The notes: generated from the letters alone by a model not told the origin. Shown: positions 21,405 through 31,342, counted from the stretch's first letter. The stretch is 64,000 nt of DNA from Neisseriaceae bacterium (GCA_027489245.1 JAIYAC010000025.1:1-64000), one strand, 5' to 3'. A program made the numbers and translations.

Positions 21405-22324
21405 GTGCACCGCGTCGCGTAAAGCTGCCTATCAATGGCGTTTTGCTGCTGGACAAGCCTTATCTGCTAAGTAGCAACACCGCGCTGCAGCGCGCGCGCT
21501 GGCTGTACAGTGCGGCCAAGGGCGGCCATACCGGCGTGCTGGACCCGCTGGCCACCGGCCTGCTGCCGCTGTGCTTTGGTGAGGCCACCAAGTTTTCCTC
21601 GTACCTGCTGGATGCCGACAAGGGCTACCGTGCCACTGTCAAGTTTGGCGAAGTCACCACCACCGGCGATATCGAGGGCGAAGTGGTACTGCAGCGCCCG
21701 GTAGCGTTTACGCTGCCGCAGTTGCAGGCCGCCATCGCCGCGCATACCGGCCCCATCAGCCAGGTGCCGCCCATGTATTCGGCGCTGAAGCATCAGGGCA
21801 AGGCGCTGTACGAGTACGCGCGCGAGGGCATCGAGATCAAGCGTGAGGCGCGGGATGTCACCATCCATCGTATCGATTTGATCTCGTTCGACGGCACGAC
21901 CGCCGTGATCGACGTGCTGTGCAGCAAAGGCACCTATATCCGCACGCTGGGGCAGGATATTGGCGAGATGCTGGGCTGCGGTGCGCACCTTACCGGCCTG
22001 CGCCGCACCACGACGGGTGGTTTCCTGCTGGAGAACGCCATTACGCTGGAGCAGCTGGAGGCCACGCCAGCCGAGGCGCGCGGCCAACTATTGCTGCCGA
22101 TAGACGTGCTGGTCACCCATTTTGACGAGCAGACCCTGCCTGCGCGCGACGCCGAGCGTTTTTGTCACGGCCAAGCCGTGCGTGCGCCGGAAAAATGTGA
22201 GACAATGCGCCGTTTTCGCGTATACCGCGAGGCAACGCGAGAATTTCTCGGACTGGCCGAGGCAAGAGACGACAGTCTGTTGCACCCGGTCCGGGTAACG
22301 GCTGCTCCGGCAGCCGCTGTGTGA
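21401..22324 (+). CDS. truB: tRNA pseudouridine(55) synthase TruB
   Basis: TruB converts U55 in the T-loop of tRNAs to pseudouridine. The product is 307 residues. The catalytic aspartate is in GGHTGVLDPLATGLLP (about residue 48). Further motifs are GYRATVKFG, QVPPMYSALKHQG, CSKGTYIRTL and a C-terminal PUA-like part. It overlaps rbfA by four bases (ATGA), so the two are coupled. Confidence 0.96.
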   Translation: MSAPRRVKLPINGVLLLDKPYLLSSNTALQRARWLYSAAKGGHTGVLDPLATGLLPLCFGEATKFSSYLLDADKGYRATVKFGEVTTTGDIEGEVVLQRPVAFTLPQLQAAIAAHTGPISQVPPMYSALKHQGKALYEYAREGIEIKREARDVTIHRIDLISFDGTTAVIDVLCSKGTYIRTLGQDIGEMLGCGAHLTGLRRTTTGGFLLENAITLEQLEATPAEARGQLLLPIDVLVTHFDEQTLPARDAERFCHGQAVRAPEKCETMRRFRVYREATREFLGLAEARDDSLLHPVRVTAAPAAAV

Positions 22325-22396
22325 AGTGTAGGTGGGTTCCGGCTCGCCGCACTTGTCGGGTTTTACCGCCCTAAACCGATATTGGAGTAATTCCTC

Positions 22397-22666
22397 ATGG
22401 CAATGAACGCCGAAAAAAAAGCAGTCATCGTTAAAGATTTCCAGCGTAAAGAAAACGACACCGGTTCCACCGAAGTTCAAGTGGCACTGCTGACCGCTCG
22501 TATCAATGACCTGACTCCGCACTTCAAAGCCAACACCAAGGATCACCACAGCCGTCGTGGCCTGCTGAAACTGGTGAGCCGTCGTCGTCGTCTGCTTGAC
22601 TACCTCAAGCGTACCGATGCTGAAGGCTACCGCGCTCTGATCGCTCGTCTGGGTCTGCGCAAGTAA
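22397..22666 (+). CDS. rpsO: 30S ribosomal protein S15
   Basis: S15 is a primary 16S rRNA-binding protein. The product is 89 residues with hallmark segments [27 protein letters not shown] and LDYLKRTD. A Shine-Dalgarno GGAG lies nine bases before ATG 22397. An internal ATG two codons later is possible but less well placed. It is followed by a strong terminator and then by pnp, as in Escherichia coli. Confidence 0.98.
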   Translation: MAMNAEKKAVIVKDFQRKENDTGSTEVQVALLTARINDLTPHFKANTKDHHSRRGLLKLVSRRRRLLDYLKRTDAEGYRALIARLGLRK

Positions 22667-22679
22667 TCGGTTTGAATTC

Positions 22680-22710
22680 GAAAAAGTCGCAGCCCGTCTG
22701 CGACTTTTTC
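22680..22710 (+). terminator. Terminator after rpsO
   Basis: GAAAAAGTCGCAG pairs with CTGCGACTTTTTC over a five-base loop: a 13-bp perfect stem ending in a T run. Confidence 0.92.
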
Positions 22711-22739
22711 GTTTCTGCAGTAGCAGTATCTGTAAGTTA

Positions 22740-22768
22740 TTGAGTCAACGGGGGGAGCCTCTATAAAT
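22740..22768 (+). promoter_or_regulatory. Predicted pnp promoter
   Basis: TTGAGT (22740-22745) and TATAAA (22763-22768) are separated by 17 bases. The promoter gives pnp its own transcript after the rpsO terminator. Confidence 0.65.
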
Positions 22769-22836
22769 CTGCATCATGCTGGTGCCGATTCGTAGGGGTT
22801 CCCGTTGCATAAAGTACCTAATGAAGGGCACCTCAA

Positions 22837-24978
22837 GTGTTTAACAAAATTACCAAGTCGTTCCAGTACGGCAAACATACCGTTACCCTGGAAACCGGCG
22901 AAGTAGCGCGCCAGGCATCCGGCGCGGTACTGGTGTCGGTAGAAGATACCGTGGTTCTGGTTTCTGTTGTGGGCTCCAAAAACGTGAAGCCGGGCCAGGA
23001 TTTCTTCCCGCTGACCGTGGACTACCTGGAGCGTACTTACGCTGCCGGCAAGATCCCTGGCGGTTTCTTCAAGCGTGAAGGCAAACAGTCCGAAAAAGAA
23101 ATCCTGACCAGCCGCCTGATCGATCGCCCGATTCGCCCGCTGTTCCCGGAAGGCTTCTACCACGACGTACAAATCGTGGCCACCGTGATGTCGCTGAACC
23201 CGGAAGTGGATTCCGACGTGCCGGCCATGATCGGTGCCTCCGCTGCTCTGGCCATCTCCGGCCTGCCGTTCAACGGCCCGATCGGTGCCGTGCGCGTAGG
23301 TTACGCCAATGGTGAGTACATCCTGAACCCGACCAAAACCGAGCTGCTGACCTCGGAAATGGATCTGGTCGTAGCCGGTACCGAGCGTGCCGTGCTGATG
23401 GTTGAGTCCGAAGCCAAAGAACTGTCTGAAGCCGTGATGCTGGGCGCCGTGGTATTTGGCCACGACCAGATGCAAGCTGCCATTACCGCCATTAACGAGT
23501 TTGCTGACGAAGTGAACCCGGTAATGTGGGACTGGGAAGCGCCGGCCAAGAACGAAGCACTGATCGCCCAGATCCGTGACATTTCCGGCGAAGCCATTGC
23601 CAACGCCTTCCGCATCCGCCAGAAGGGCGCCCGTTCCGAAGCGCTGAACGCTGCCTGGGCTGCCGTGAAGGCCGCACTGATCACCGAAGACACCGACACA
23701 CTGGTGGCGAACGAGATCAAAGGCATCTTCAAATCGCTGGAAGCCGAAATCGTGCGTGGCCAGATTCTGTCTGGCGAGCCGCGTATCGACGGCCGCGACA
23801 CCCGCACCGTACGTCCAATCGCCATCCGCACCGGCGTTCTGCCACGCGTACACGGCTCCTCGCTGTTCACCCGTGGTGAAACCCAAGCGATCGTGACCAC
23901 CACCCTGGGCACCAAGCAGGACGAGCAGATCATCGACGCACTGGCCGGCGAATACACCGACCGCTTCATGCTGCACTACAACTTCCCGCCATATTCCACC
24001 GGTGAAGCTGGCCGCATGGGCCCGCCAAAACGCCGCGAAATCGGCCACGGCCGCCTGGCCAAGCGTGCACTGGCACAAGTACTGCCGTCCGAAACCGAAT
24101 TCGGCTACACCATGCGTGTGGTGTCCGAAATCACCGAATCCAACGGCTCCTCGTCGATGGCTTCCGTGTGCGGTGGCTGCCTGGCACTGCTGTCCGCCGG
24201 TGTACCGCTGAAAGCCCACGTGGCCGGTATCGCCATGGGCCTGATTCTGGAAGGCAACCGCTTTGCCGTGCTGACCGATATCCTGGGTGACGAAGATCAC
24301 CTGGGCGATATGGACTTCAAGGTAGCTGGTACCGCCGCTGGCGTGACTGCCCTGCAGATGGATATCAAGATCCAGGGCATCACCAAGGAAATCATGCAGA
24401 TCGCGCTGGAGCAAGCCAAAGACGGCCGCCTGCATATCCTGGGTCACATGAAAGAAGCCATCGAAGGCCCGCAAGAGTTGTCCACTCACGCGCCGCGTCT
24501 GTACGTGATGAAGATCAACCCGGAGAAAATCCGCGAAGTGATCGGTAAAGGTGGTGAAACCATCCGCGCCATCACCAAAGATACCGGCTGCGAGATCAAC
24601 ATCGAAGAAGACGGCACCATCACCATCGCCTCCGTGTCCAACGAAGGCGCCGAGGCTGCCAAGAAGCGTATCGAAGAAATCACCGCTGAAGTCGAAGTAG
24701 GCAAAGTCTACGAAGGCCCGGTAGTGAAGATTCTGGACAACAACGTGGGCGCCATCGTGTCCATCATGCCGGGCAAAGATGGTCTGGTACACATTTCGCA
24801 GATCGCTCACGAGCGCATCAAGAACGTGTCCGACTACCTGAAAGAAGGCCAGATCGTGAAAGTGAAAGCCATCGAGATGGACGACCGCGGCCGCGTTCGC
24901 CTGTCGATCAAGGCTTTGCTGGACAACCCGGCAGCCCCGGCTGCCCAGGGTGACTTCGGTCTGAAATCCGGCGCCTAA
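22837..24978 (+). CDS. pnp: Polynucleotide phosphorylase
   Basis: PNPase is a 3'-to-5' phosphorolytic exoribonuclease of mRNA decay. The product is 713 residues starting with GTG, preceded by AAGGG. Two RNase PH domains (residues about 10-145 and 310-540, with the [20 protein letters not shown] segment) flank a helical domain. A KH domain ([13 protein letters not shown], near 566) and an S1 domain (622-690) follow. A terminator lies 30 bases past the stop. The leader of about 70 bases before the start could hold an autoregulatory processing site, but I see no obvious long stem. Confidence 0.97.
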   Translation: MFNKITKSFQYGKHTVTLETGEVARQASGAVLVSVEDTVVLVSVVGSKNVKPGQDFFPLTVDYLERTYAAGKIPGGFFKREGKQSEKEILTSRLIDRPIRPLFPEGFYHDVQIVATVMSLNPEVDSDVPAMIGASAALAISGLPFNGPIGAVRVGYANGEYILNPTKTELLTSEMDLVVAGTERAVLMVESEAKELSEAVMLGAVVFGHDQMQAAITAINEFADEVNPVMWDWEAPAKNEALIAQIRDISGEAIANAFRIRQKGARSEALNAAWAAVKAALITEDTDTLVANEIKGIFKSLEAEIVRGQILSGEPRIDGRDTRTVRPIAIRTGVLPRVHGSSLFTRGETQAIVTTTLGTKQDEQIIDALAGEYTDRFMLHYNFPPYSTGEAGRMGPPKRREIGHGRLAKRALAQVLPSETEFGYTMRVVSEITESNGSSSMASVCGGCLALLSAGVPLKAHVAGIAMGLILEGNRFAVLTDILGDEDHLGDMDFKVAGTAAGVTALQMDIKIQGITKEIMQIALEQAKDGRLHILGHMKEAIEGPQELSTHAPRLYVMKINPEKIREVIGKGGETIRAITKDTGCEINIEEDGTITIASVSNEGAEAAKKRIEEITAEVEVGKVYEGPVVKILDNNVGAIVSIMPGKDGLVHISQIAHERIKNVSDYLKEGQIVKVKAIEMDDRGRVRLSIKALLDNPAAPAAQGDFGLKSGA

Positions 24979-25007
24979 GCCAGATAACCCTGTTACGGCA
25001 GGGTAGA

Positions 25008-25044
25008 CAAACCGCCTGTCAGCGCAAGCTGGCAGGCGGTTTTG
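25008..25044 (+). terminator. Terminator of pnp
   Basis: AAACCGCCTGTCAG pairs with CTGGCAGGCGGTTTT (one wobble) over a short loop and ends in a T run. Confidence 0.88.
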
Positions 25045-25062
25045 CTTTGTGGCGCGGGCATG

Positions 25063-25086
25063 AAAAAGCCACCCCGCAGGGTGGCT
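25063..25086 (-). terminator. Terminator of actP
   Basis: On the minus strand AGCCACCC and GGGTGGCT form an 8-bp stem followed by five Ts. Confidence 0.75.
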
Positions 25087-25095
25087 GTGCTGGCT

Positions 25096-25115
25096 TGCGG
25101 CCAACATTGGCCGCA
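25096..25115. repeat. Back-to-back inverted repeat copies
   Basis: TGCGGCCAA and TTGGCCGCA face each other with only two bases between them, giving a near-perfect 20-bp palindrome just after actP. With no real loop it is unlikely to be the terminator, which lies separately at 25063-25086. Confidence 0.8.
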
Positions 25116-25125
25116 GCGAGCCTGC

Positions 25126-26790
25126 TTAGTGGTTGTGTGCGCCGGCGGCACCGTGGCCGGTTTGTGCACGCACAAACTGGTCATCAAAGCGGGCGCGCTC
25201 GGTTGCTGCGGCCGCGCTGCGGTCCAGCAGCGACACCACGATACTCACGGCAAACGCCAGCGGCATGGAGAACAGCGCCGGGTGCTCGTACGGGAAGATG
25301 GCGGTTTCATTGCCCAGTACCGTGACCCATACCGCCTTGGACAGGATCACCAGCGTTACCGCCGAAATCAGGCCGCTAAAGCCGCCCAGCAGCGCACCAC
25401 GGGTGGTCAGGTCTTTCCAGTACATGGACAGGATCAGGATAGGGAAGTTGGTGGACGCTGCCACGCCGAAGGTCAGGCCAACCAGGAAGGCCACGTTCTG
25501 TTTCTCGAACAGGATGCCCAGCACAATCGCCAGTACGCCAATCGCTACTGCTGCAATGCGCGACACTTTCAGCTCGGACTTCTCGTCAGCCTTGCCCTTT
25601 TTGATCACGGTAGCGTACAGGTCGTGCGAGATAGCCGACGCGCCCGCCAGTGCCAGGCCAGCTACCACCGCCAGGATGGTGGCAAAGGCCACGGCAGACA
25701 AAAAGCCCAGGAACAGGTTGCCGCCCACGGCTTTGGCCAGATGCATGGCCACCATATTGCCGCCGCCTACCAGCTTGCCACCCAGCTCGCCGTTCACGAA
25801 GTACTGCGGGTCTTTGCCGATGATCACCACTGCGGCAAAGCCCAGCGTGCACACCACCAGGAAGAAGAAGCCGATAAAGCCGGTAGCGTAGAACACCGAT
25901 TTACGTGCTTCCTTGGCATTAGGCACGGTAAAAAAGCGCATCAGGATATGCGGCAGGCCGGCAATGCCGAATACCAGACCCAGCGACATGGACGCCACGT
26001 TTACCGGGTCGGCCAGCATACTGCCCGGGCCCATCATGCCCAGGCCGTCCTTGTGCACGGTAATGGCTTCGCGCGCGAGGGTTTCGTAGCTGAAGCCAAA
26101 GCGCGACATGGCCATGAAAGCCAGGGTGGTGCCGCCAGCCAGCAGCAGTACGGCCTTGATGATTTGCACCCAGGTGGTGGCGATCATGCCGCCAAAGATC
26201 ACATAGGCCATCATCACCACGCCGACCACTACCACGGCTACCGGGTAGTCCAGGCCAAACAGCAGCTGGATCAGCTGGCCAGCGCCCACCATCTGTACGA
26301 TCAGGTAGAAGCTCACCACGGTCAGCGAGCCAAAGGCGGCAAAGGTGCGGATTTTGTTCTGGTCCAGCCGGTAGCTGGCGATATCGGCAAAGGTGAAGCG
26401 GCCCAGGTTACGCAGGCGCTCGGCCATCAGGAAGGTAATGATGGGCCAGCCCACAAAGAAGCCCACGGTGTAGATAAAGCCATCGTAGCCTTTGGCAAAC
26501 ACCATGCTGGACAAGCCCAGCAGCGTGGCGGCCGACATATAGTCGCCGGCAATGGCCAGGCCGTTCTGGAAGCCGGTAATGTCGCCGCCCGCGGTATAGA
26601 AGTCACTGGCGGAGCGGGTACGGCGCGATGCCCAGTAAGTAATGCCCAGCGTCAGCACCACAAACACCATGAACATACCGATGGCGGCCACGTTCAGCGG
26701 CTGTTTTTCCACGGCACCGGCCATGGCGGGGCCGGCCATGGCCAGCGGGCTGGCAGACAGCGCCAGCAGGGTAGCGAGGGGGCGCATCAT
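25126..26790 (-). CDS. actP: Cation/acetate symporter ActP
   Basis: ActP is an inner-membrane sodium:solute symporter (SSS family) for acetate and other short carboxylates. The product is 554 residues with about 13 hydrophobic segments. Family motifs are [33 protein letters not shown] and [17 protein letters not shown] cleavable N-terminal hydrophobic segment precedes the first core helix, as in Escherichia coli ActP. It overlaps the upstream DUF485 gene by four bases, forming the usual yjcH-actP pair. No acs gene adjoins, but an acyl-CoA ligase lies upstream under a matching control site. Confidence 0.93.
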   Translation of the reverse strand: MMRPLATLLALSASPLAMAGPAMAGAVEKQPLNVAAIGMFMVFVVLTLGITYWASRRTRSASDFYTAGGDITGFQNGLAIAGDYMSAATLLGLSSMVFAKGYDGFIYTVGFFVGWPIITFLMAERLRNLGRFTFADIASYRLDQNKIRTFAAFGSLTVVSFYLIVQMVGAGQLIQLLFGLDYPVAVVVVGVVMMAYVIFGGMIATTWVQIIKAVLLLAGGTTLAFMAMSRFGFSYETLAREAITVHKDGLGMMGPGSMLADPVNVASMSLGLVFGIAGLPHILMRFFTVPNAKEARKSVFYATGFIGFFFLVVCTLGFAAVVIIGKDPQYFVNGELGGKLVGGGNMVAMHLAKAVGGNLFLGFLSAVAFATILAVVAGLALAGASAISHDLYATVIKKGKADEKSELKVSRIAAVAIGVLAIVLGILFEKQNVAFLVGLTFGVAASTNFPILILSMYWKDLTTRGALLGGFSGLISAVTLVILSKAVWVTVLGNETAIFPYEHPALFSMPLAFAVSIVVSLLDRSAAAATERARFDDQFVRAQTGHGAAGAHNH

Positions 26791-27098
26791 GGCTGGCTCT
26801 CCTGCAGGATGGTGGCCGTCAGGCGGTCAAACTCGGTATTGGCGCGGTACACGTAATAGCCGGTCAGTGCCCAGGTAAACACGATGATGGCGGCGCCCAC
26901 TGGTACGCCGACAGACAGTACGCCACCGCTGTGCAGTGCCTGGTGCAAGGTAGCCGGTGCCAGGGCCACCACCAGCATGTACAGGTAATAGGTACCCAGC
27001 GTGAGGGCGGCCAGCGTCCAGGCCAGGGTAGAGCGCCGTTTCACCAGGGTGGCGAATTGCGGGTGTTGCCGGATGGCGTGTGTTGCATTGCCAGTCAT
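26787..27098 (-). CDS. yjcH: DUF485 membrane protein YjcH
   Basis: This small inner-membrane protein of 103 residues has two hydrophobic segments ([19 protein letters not shown] and [18 protein letters not shown]). It begins with the family-like [19 protein letters not shown]485 proteins are nearly always encoded just before actP and probably assist the symporter, although their function is not established. A good ribosome-binding site (CAGGAGAG) precedes ATG 27098. The promoter region carries the shared bipartite site at 27195-27225. Confidence 0.9.
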   Translation of the reverse strand: MTGNATHAIRQHPQFATLVKRRSTLAWTLAALTLGTYYLYMLVVALAPATLHQALHSGGVLSVGVPVGAAIIVFTWALTGYYVYRANTEFDRLTATILQESQP

Positions 27099-27194
27099 GA
27101 TCTCTCCTGTTTCTCGGTTGTGGTACTGCGGGGGCCGCTCTGTGGCGGCTGGTGTCGAGCATTTACTCGCTTATGCTTGATGATTCCCTGTCAA

Positions 27195-27225
27195 CCTTGC
27201 GCAACTGTGTGTGAAATGTAACGAA
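27195..27225 (-). promoter_or_regulatory. Bipartite regulatory site upstream of yjcH-actP
   Basis: On the minus strand the site reads TTCGTTACA, 12 bases, TTGCGCAAGG. The same two blocks with the same spacing occur before the acyl-CoA ligase at 29182-29212. TTGCGCAA is itself palindromic. The exact shared spacing points to one transcription factor. Its identity is unknown, although CrbR/ErdR-type control of acetate genes is a reasonable hypothesis. Confidence 0.6.
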
Positions 27226-27345
27226 ACATGAACGGGGCATGATTGGGTGGCGCGCGCCGTCTGGCAGGGGTTTTTACGCCGCATGGCAGCCGCTTCGGGC
27301 CCGTTGACGTGGCGGCCTTGCAACAAAGGGTAGCGGCGGCGTGGC

Positions 27346-27370
27346 AAAAAAATCCCCGCCGAAGCGGGGT
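27346..27370 (-). terminator. Terminator downstream of the acyl-CoA ligase
   Basis: On the minus strand CCCCGC and GCGGGG pair over a TTC-containing loop and are followed by seven Ts. It lies about 110 bases past the ligase stop. Confidence 0.7.
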
Positions 27371-27422
27371 ATAAGGGGGAAATGTTCGCAGCGTAGCTAC
27401 GAGGCCTGCCATGCCGGCACGA

Positions 27423-27462
27423 TGCGGCCAACCAGAACACCCCTGTTGCAGGGTTGGCCGCA
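27423..27462. repeat. Inverted pair of the GTTGGCCGCA repeat
   Basis: TGCGGCCAAC (27423-27432) and GTTGGCCGCA (27453-27462) face each other across 20 bases, 21 bases beyond the ligase stop. There is no T run, so it is not an obvious terminator by itself. Confidence 0.8.
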
Positions 27463-27482
27463 GGCGCTGCCGGTGCGGCGGG

Positions 27483-29123
27483 TTACTGGATGGCGGCGGC
27501 AGCGTTGGTTTGCTGGCGCAGCAGAAACTTCTGGATCTTGCCGGTAGAGGTTTTCGGGATAGGCCCGAAGATAATGCGCTTGGGCACCTTGAAGCGTGCC
27601 AGGTGGGCGCGGCAGTGTTCGATCACCGCGGCTTCGTCGCCGTCTACGCCTTCGCGCATCTCCAGGAAGGCGCACGGTACCTCGCCCCATTTCGGGTCTG
27701 GCAGCGCCACCACGGCGGCCGAGATCACGCCGGGGAAGCGGCACAGCACGTCTTCTACCTCGATGGACGAAATATTCTCGCCACCGGAAATAATGATGTC
27801 CTTGGAGCGATCCTTGATCTTCACATAGCCATCGGGCTGGATCACGGCCAGGTCGCCGGTGTGGAACCAGCCGCCAGCCAGCGATTCTTCGGTGGCGCGG
27901 GCGTTTTTCAGGTAGCCCTTCATCACCAGGTTGCCGCGGAACATGATCTCGCCCATGGTTTCGCCATCGTGCGGGACTTCGGTCATGGTGCTCGGGTCCA
28001 TCACCGTCATGCCTTGCTGCATGGTGTAGCGCACGCCCTGGCGGCCATTGCGCTCGGTACGACCGCTAATATCCATATCGGCCCATTCGTCCTGCTTGGC
28101 GCACACCGACGCCGGGCCGTAGGTTTCGGTCAGCCCGTACACGTGGGTAATGTTGAAGCCCAGGGTTTCCATGCCTTCGATGACTGCCGAAGGGGGCGCG
28201 GCACCCGCTACCAGGCAGTGCACCTGATGTTCGATGCCCTGTTTGCAGTCGCTCGGCGCGTTGATCAGCATATTGTGCACAATCGGTGCGCCGCAGTAGT
28301 GGCTCACACGGTGGGTCTTGATCAGCTCGAAGATCAGCCGCGGGTCCACGCGGCGCAGGCAGACGTTGGTGCCGACGTTGGCCGCCATGGTCCACGGGAA
28401 GCACCAGCCATTGCAGTGGAACATCGGCAGCGTCCACAGATACGTGGCGTGGCGCGGTATGCCCCAATCCAGGATATTGCAGCTGGCGTTCAGGTAGGCG
28501 CCGCGGTGGTGGTACACCACGCCCTTGGGGTTGCCGGTGGTGCCAGAGGTGTAGTTCAGGGAGATAGCATCCCATTCGTTATCCGGCAGCTGCCAGGCGT
28601 AATCCGGGTCGCCACCGGCAAGGAAGGCTTCATATTCGATGCTGCCCAGGCGCTGGCCGGGGCCGGTGTATTCTGCGTCGTCCACGTCGATTACCAGTGG
28701 CGGCTTATCCAGCAGCGCCAGGGCCGGGGCGATGGTGAACGAGAACTCGCGGTCGGTAATCAGCACCCGTGCCTCGCCGTGCTGCAGCATGAATGCGATG
28801 GCTTCCGGGTCCAGCCGCGTGTTTAGCGTATTGAGCACGGCACCGCACATCGGCACGCCAAAGTGACAGTCCAGCATGGCCGGAATATTGGGCAGCATCA
28901 CCGCCACGGTGTCGCCTTTGCCTATGCCGTGGCTGGCCAGCGCGCTGGCCAGGCGGCGGCTGCGCTCGTAAGCCTGCTGCCAGCTAAAGCGCTGGCTGCC
29001 ATGCACGATGGCGGTACGGTGCGGGTAAACCGCCGCAGCGCGTTCGATATAGCTCAGCGGCGACAGCGGCACATGGTTGGCCGCAGTTTGGGGCAGGTCT
29101 TGCTGGTAGCTGTGCAGGGACAT
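27483..29123 (-). CDS. AMP-forming acyl-CoA synthetase (AlkK/DmdB-like)
   Basis: The product activates a carboxylic acid to its CoA thioester through an adenylate. It has 546 residues from ATG 29123, which follows AGGAG; an upstream frame to 29240 is rejected. Motifs are the P-loop YTSGTTGNPKGV near residue 188, LPMFHCNGWCFPW, YGLTETYGP, GWFHTGD and the catalytic lysine in TSTGKIQKFLLR. The MFHCNGW signature is typical of medium-chain or methylmercaptopropionate ligases rather than acetyl-CoA synthetase. The substrate is therefore uncertain, perhaps a short or medium acid imported by the nearby ActP. Upstream lies the bipartite site shared with yjcH-actP. Confidence 0.85.
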   Translation of the reverse strand: MSLHSYQQDLPQTAANHVPLSPLSYIERAAAVYPHRTAIVHGSQRFSWQQAYERSRRLASALASHGIGKGDTVAVMLPNIPAMLDCHFGVPMCGAVLNTLNTRLDPEAIAFMLQHGEARVLITDREFSFTIAPALALLDKPPLVIDVDDAEYTGPGQRLGSIEYEAFLAGGDPDYAWQLPDNEWDAISLNYTSGTTGNPKGVVYHHRGAYLNASCNILDWGIPRHATYLWTLPMFHCNGWCFPWTMAANVGTNVCLRRVDPRLIFELIKTHRVSHYCGAPIVHNMLINAPSDCKQGIEHQVHCLVAGAAPPSAVIEGMETLGFNITHVYGLTETYGPASVCAKQDEWADMDISGRTERNGRQGVRYTMQQGMTVMDPSTMTEVPHDGETMGEIMFRGNLVMKGYLKNARATEESLAGGWFHTGDLAVIQPDGYVKIKDRSKDIIISGGENISSIEVEDVLCRFPGVISAAVVALPDPKWGEVPCAFLEMREGVDGDEAAVIEHCRAHLARFKVPKRIIFGPIPKTSTGKIQKFLLRQQTNAAAAIQ

Positions 29124-29181
29124 CCGGTCACACTCCTCTGTCTGTGTTGCTGTCATTATCTGCACGATGATTGCCCCCAAC

Positions 29182-29212
29182 CCTTGCGCAAGTTTGTGGC
29201 AATTGTAACGAA
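29182..29212 (-). promoter_or_regulatory. Bipartite regulatory site between the acyl-CoA ligase and the sensor kinase
   Basis: This is the second copy of TTCGTTACA-N12-TTGCGCAAGG (minus strand), 59-89 bases upstream of the ligase start and within the divergent region before the kinase gene. It could control both. See 27195-27225. Confidence 0.6.
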
Positions 29213-29302
29213 TGATTTCAGCCGCGCTTTTGTGGTGCAAGCTGGCCTAAAATCGCGCTTTATATCGATAAGCCATTGCCATTAGCCGGGGAAAACGTCG
29301 TC

Positions 29303-31342
29303 ATGTTGCAACACTCTGCCGCGGGGCTGGATAGCTCGCAGCGCAACGCCATGTTGCTATACGGGCTGGATTTGCTGGACCAGGGCGTCACCGTGTTTGA
29401 CGCCCAGCTGCGCCTGCTGGCGTGTAACCAGCGCTTTCTGGACTTGCTGGACTTCCCGCCGGAGCTGGGGCAGGTGGGGACACCGTTTGCCGACTACATG
29501 CGCTACAACGCCTACCGTGGCGAATATGGCCCCGGCGACCCCGAGCAGCAGGTGGCAGAGCGCGTGGCGCTGGCCATGCGTTTCGAGCCGCACGACACCG
29601 AGCGCATCCGGCCGGACGGTTCGGTGCTGCGCGTGCGCGGCGAGCCGCTGCCATCGGGCGGCTTTATTGCACTGTACACCGACAAGACCCAGCAGCAGGC
29701 CTACGAGCGCGTACAGCAGCAGCAAAAAGCCGACCTGGAATCGCACGTGCGCGCCCGCACTGCCGAGCTGGAGGCCGCCAACCAGCGCCTGCGCGAGGCG
29801 CATGCGGCCAACGTGCAGATCACCGCCGCCCTGCAGCGCAGCGAGGAGCGGCTGCGGCTGATTACCGATACCATCCCCGCGCTGATCGCCTATTTCGATA
29901 AAGACCATATCTACCGTTATGCCAATAAAGGCTATAGCGACTGGTTTGGCCGCCGTAACGAGCACATCGTGGGCCAGCACATCGAAGCCGCGCTAGGCAG
30001 CAAGTTTTACGCGGCGGTGGTGAGCTATGTGAACGAGGCGCTCACCGGCAAGCAGGTCACCTACGAGTACTCGATGGAGAAAGACGACGGCACGCATATC
30101 TTTGCGCGTAGTACGCTGGTGCCGGAAATCGCCCCCGATGGCGAGGTGCTGGGCTGCTTTGTGCTGTCGTTCGACATTACCGAGCAAAAGCAAACCCAGT
30201 CGGCGCTGGTGCAGGCGCAAAAAATGGAAGCCGTCGGCCAGCTGTCCGGCGGCCTGGCGCACGACTTCAACAATATGCTGACCGTGGTGATCGGCAACCT
30301 GGCCGAGCTACGCCGCCACGAGGCGCACAACACCGCGCTGCTGGGCTACCTGGATCCGGCGCTGCAAGCCGCCGAGCGCGGCGTGGCGCTGGTGCGCCGC
30401 CTGTTGACCTTTGCCCGCCAGCAGCCGCTGCTGCCCAGTGCGGTGGATATCGGCGCACTGTTGCAGGACATGCTGCAGCTGATACGCCGTTCGCTGCCAG
30501 AAAGCATTGCGCTGCAAAGCCAGCTGCCCCCGGCGCCGCTGTTTGCCATGGCCGACCCGCATCAGCTGGAAAGCGCCATCCTGAACCTGGTACTCAACGC
30601 CCGCGACGCCATGGCCGAAGGCGGCAGCCTGCAGCTGGGCGCCAGCCTGGCCCAGCTAAGCGAACGCGAGGCCGCCGAATGGCAGCTGCAGGCTGGCGAC
30701 TATGTGTGTATCGAGGTAGCCGATACCGGCTGTGGCATGTCGCCCGAGCTGCTGCTGCGCGTATTCGAGCCCTTTTTTACCACCAAGCGCTTTGGCAGTG
30801 GCAGCGGCCTGGGGCTGGCCATGGTGTACAGCTTTGCCCGCCAGTCTGGCGGGGCCATCCACGTGAGCAGTACCCCGGGCAAGGGCACGCGCTTTACCCT
30901 GCGCCTGCCGCACACCCAGCCCGCCGCGCAGCCGGCCGGGCGGCTGAACTTTAGCGGCAAGGCCGGCGGGCGCGAGCGGCCGCTGACCCTGCTGGTAGAA
31001 GACAACGCCGAAGTACGCCGCGTGGTACGCCTGCAGCTCACCAGCCTGGGCTACCCGGTGCTGGAGGCAGAAAGCGGCGACGAAGCCGCCCTGATGCTGG
31101 AAAACATTCCGGATATCGGCCTGCTGCTCAGCGATATCGTCATGCCTGGCACGCTGGATGGCCGCGCCCTGGCACAGCTGGCACGCAGCCTGCTGCCGCG
31201 TATCCGCGTGGTGTTGATGAGCGGCTACGACGACAGTAGCCATAGCGCCGGTAGCGGCTTTGCCAAGCTGGAAAAACCCTTCACCCCGGCCGAGTTGGCC
31301 GCTTTGCTAGACGAGGTAATGTTGTGCCCACCGCAAGCCTGA
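29303..31342 (+). CDS. PAS-domain hybrid sensor histidine kinase
   Basis: This soluble two-component kinase has 679 residues and no membrane segment. An N-terminal PAS_7-type domain (GVTVFDAQLRLLACN, then GGFIALYTD) is followed by a short coiled coil, a second PAS domain (DTIPALIAYFDKDHIYRYAN), a HisKA domain with phospho-acceptor His in GLAHDFNNML near 319, an ATPase domain (NLVLNARDAM, DTGCGM, GSGLGLAMVYSF) and a C-terminal receiver with Asp in LLSDIVMPG near 610. PAS_7 domains occur in acetate-responsive CrbS-type kinases, which makes a role in sensing short acids plausible. Start ATG 29303 follows GGGGAAAA; TTG 29276 is the alternative. It overlaps the downstream regulator by 19 bases. 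Confidence 0.88.
   Translation: MLQHSAAGLDSSQRNAMLLYGLDLLDQGVTVFDAQLRLLACNQRFLDLLDFPPELGQVGTPFADYMRYNAYRGEYGPGDPEQQVAERVALAMRFEPHDTERIRPDGSVLRVRGEPLPSGGFIALYTDKTQQQAYERVQQQQKADLESHVRARTAELEAANQRLREAHAANVQITAALQRSEERLRLITDTIPALIAYFDKDHIYRYANKGYSDWFGRRNEHIVGQHIEAALGSKFYAAVVSYVNEALTGKQVTYEYSMEKDDGTHIFARSTLVPEIAPDGEVLGCFVLSFDITEQKQTQSALVQAQKMEAVGQLSGGLAHDFNNMLTVVIGNLAELRRHEAHNTALLGYLDPALQAAERGVALVRRLLTFARQQPLLPSAVDIGALLQDMLQLIRRSLPESIALQSQLPPAPLFAMADPHQLESAILNLVLNARDAMAEGGSLQLGASLAQLSEREAAEWQLQAGDYVCIEVADTGCGMSPELLLRVFEPFFTTKRFGSGSGLGLAMVYSFARQSGGAIHVSSTPGKGTRFTLRLPHTQPAAQPAGRLNFSGKAGGRERPLTLLVEDNAEVRRVVRLQLTSLGYPVLEAESGDEAALMLENIPDIGLLLSDIVMPGTLDGRALAQLARSLLPRIRVVLMSGYDDSSHSAGSGFAKLEKPFTPAELAALLDEVMLCPPQA

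Larger units (their letters stand above)
27099..27482. other. Intergenic region, yjcH to acyl-CoA ligase
   Basis: This stretch of 384 bases holds, left to right: the yjcH leader and promoter region with the bipartite site (27195-27225), a minus-strand terminator (27346-27370) and an inverted pair of repeat copies (27423-27462). The short open frames here have no family resemblance and look spurious. Confidence 0.6.

Noticed and set aside
17904..21410. 1168-residue minus-strand open frame opposite infB and rbfA
   Set aside because: It spans two well-supported plus-strand genes and has no domain logic. It results from codon-position GC bias.
27171..27440. Short minus-strand open frames between yjcH and the ligase
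   Set aside because: They cover a regulatory site and a terminator, lack ribosome-binding sites and have random composition.
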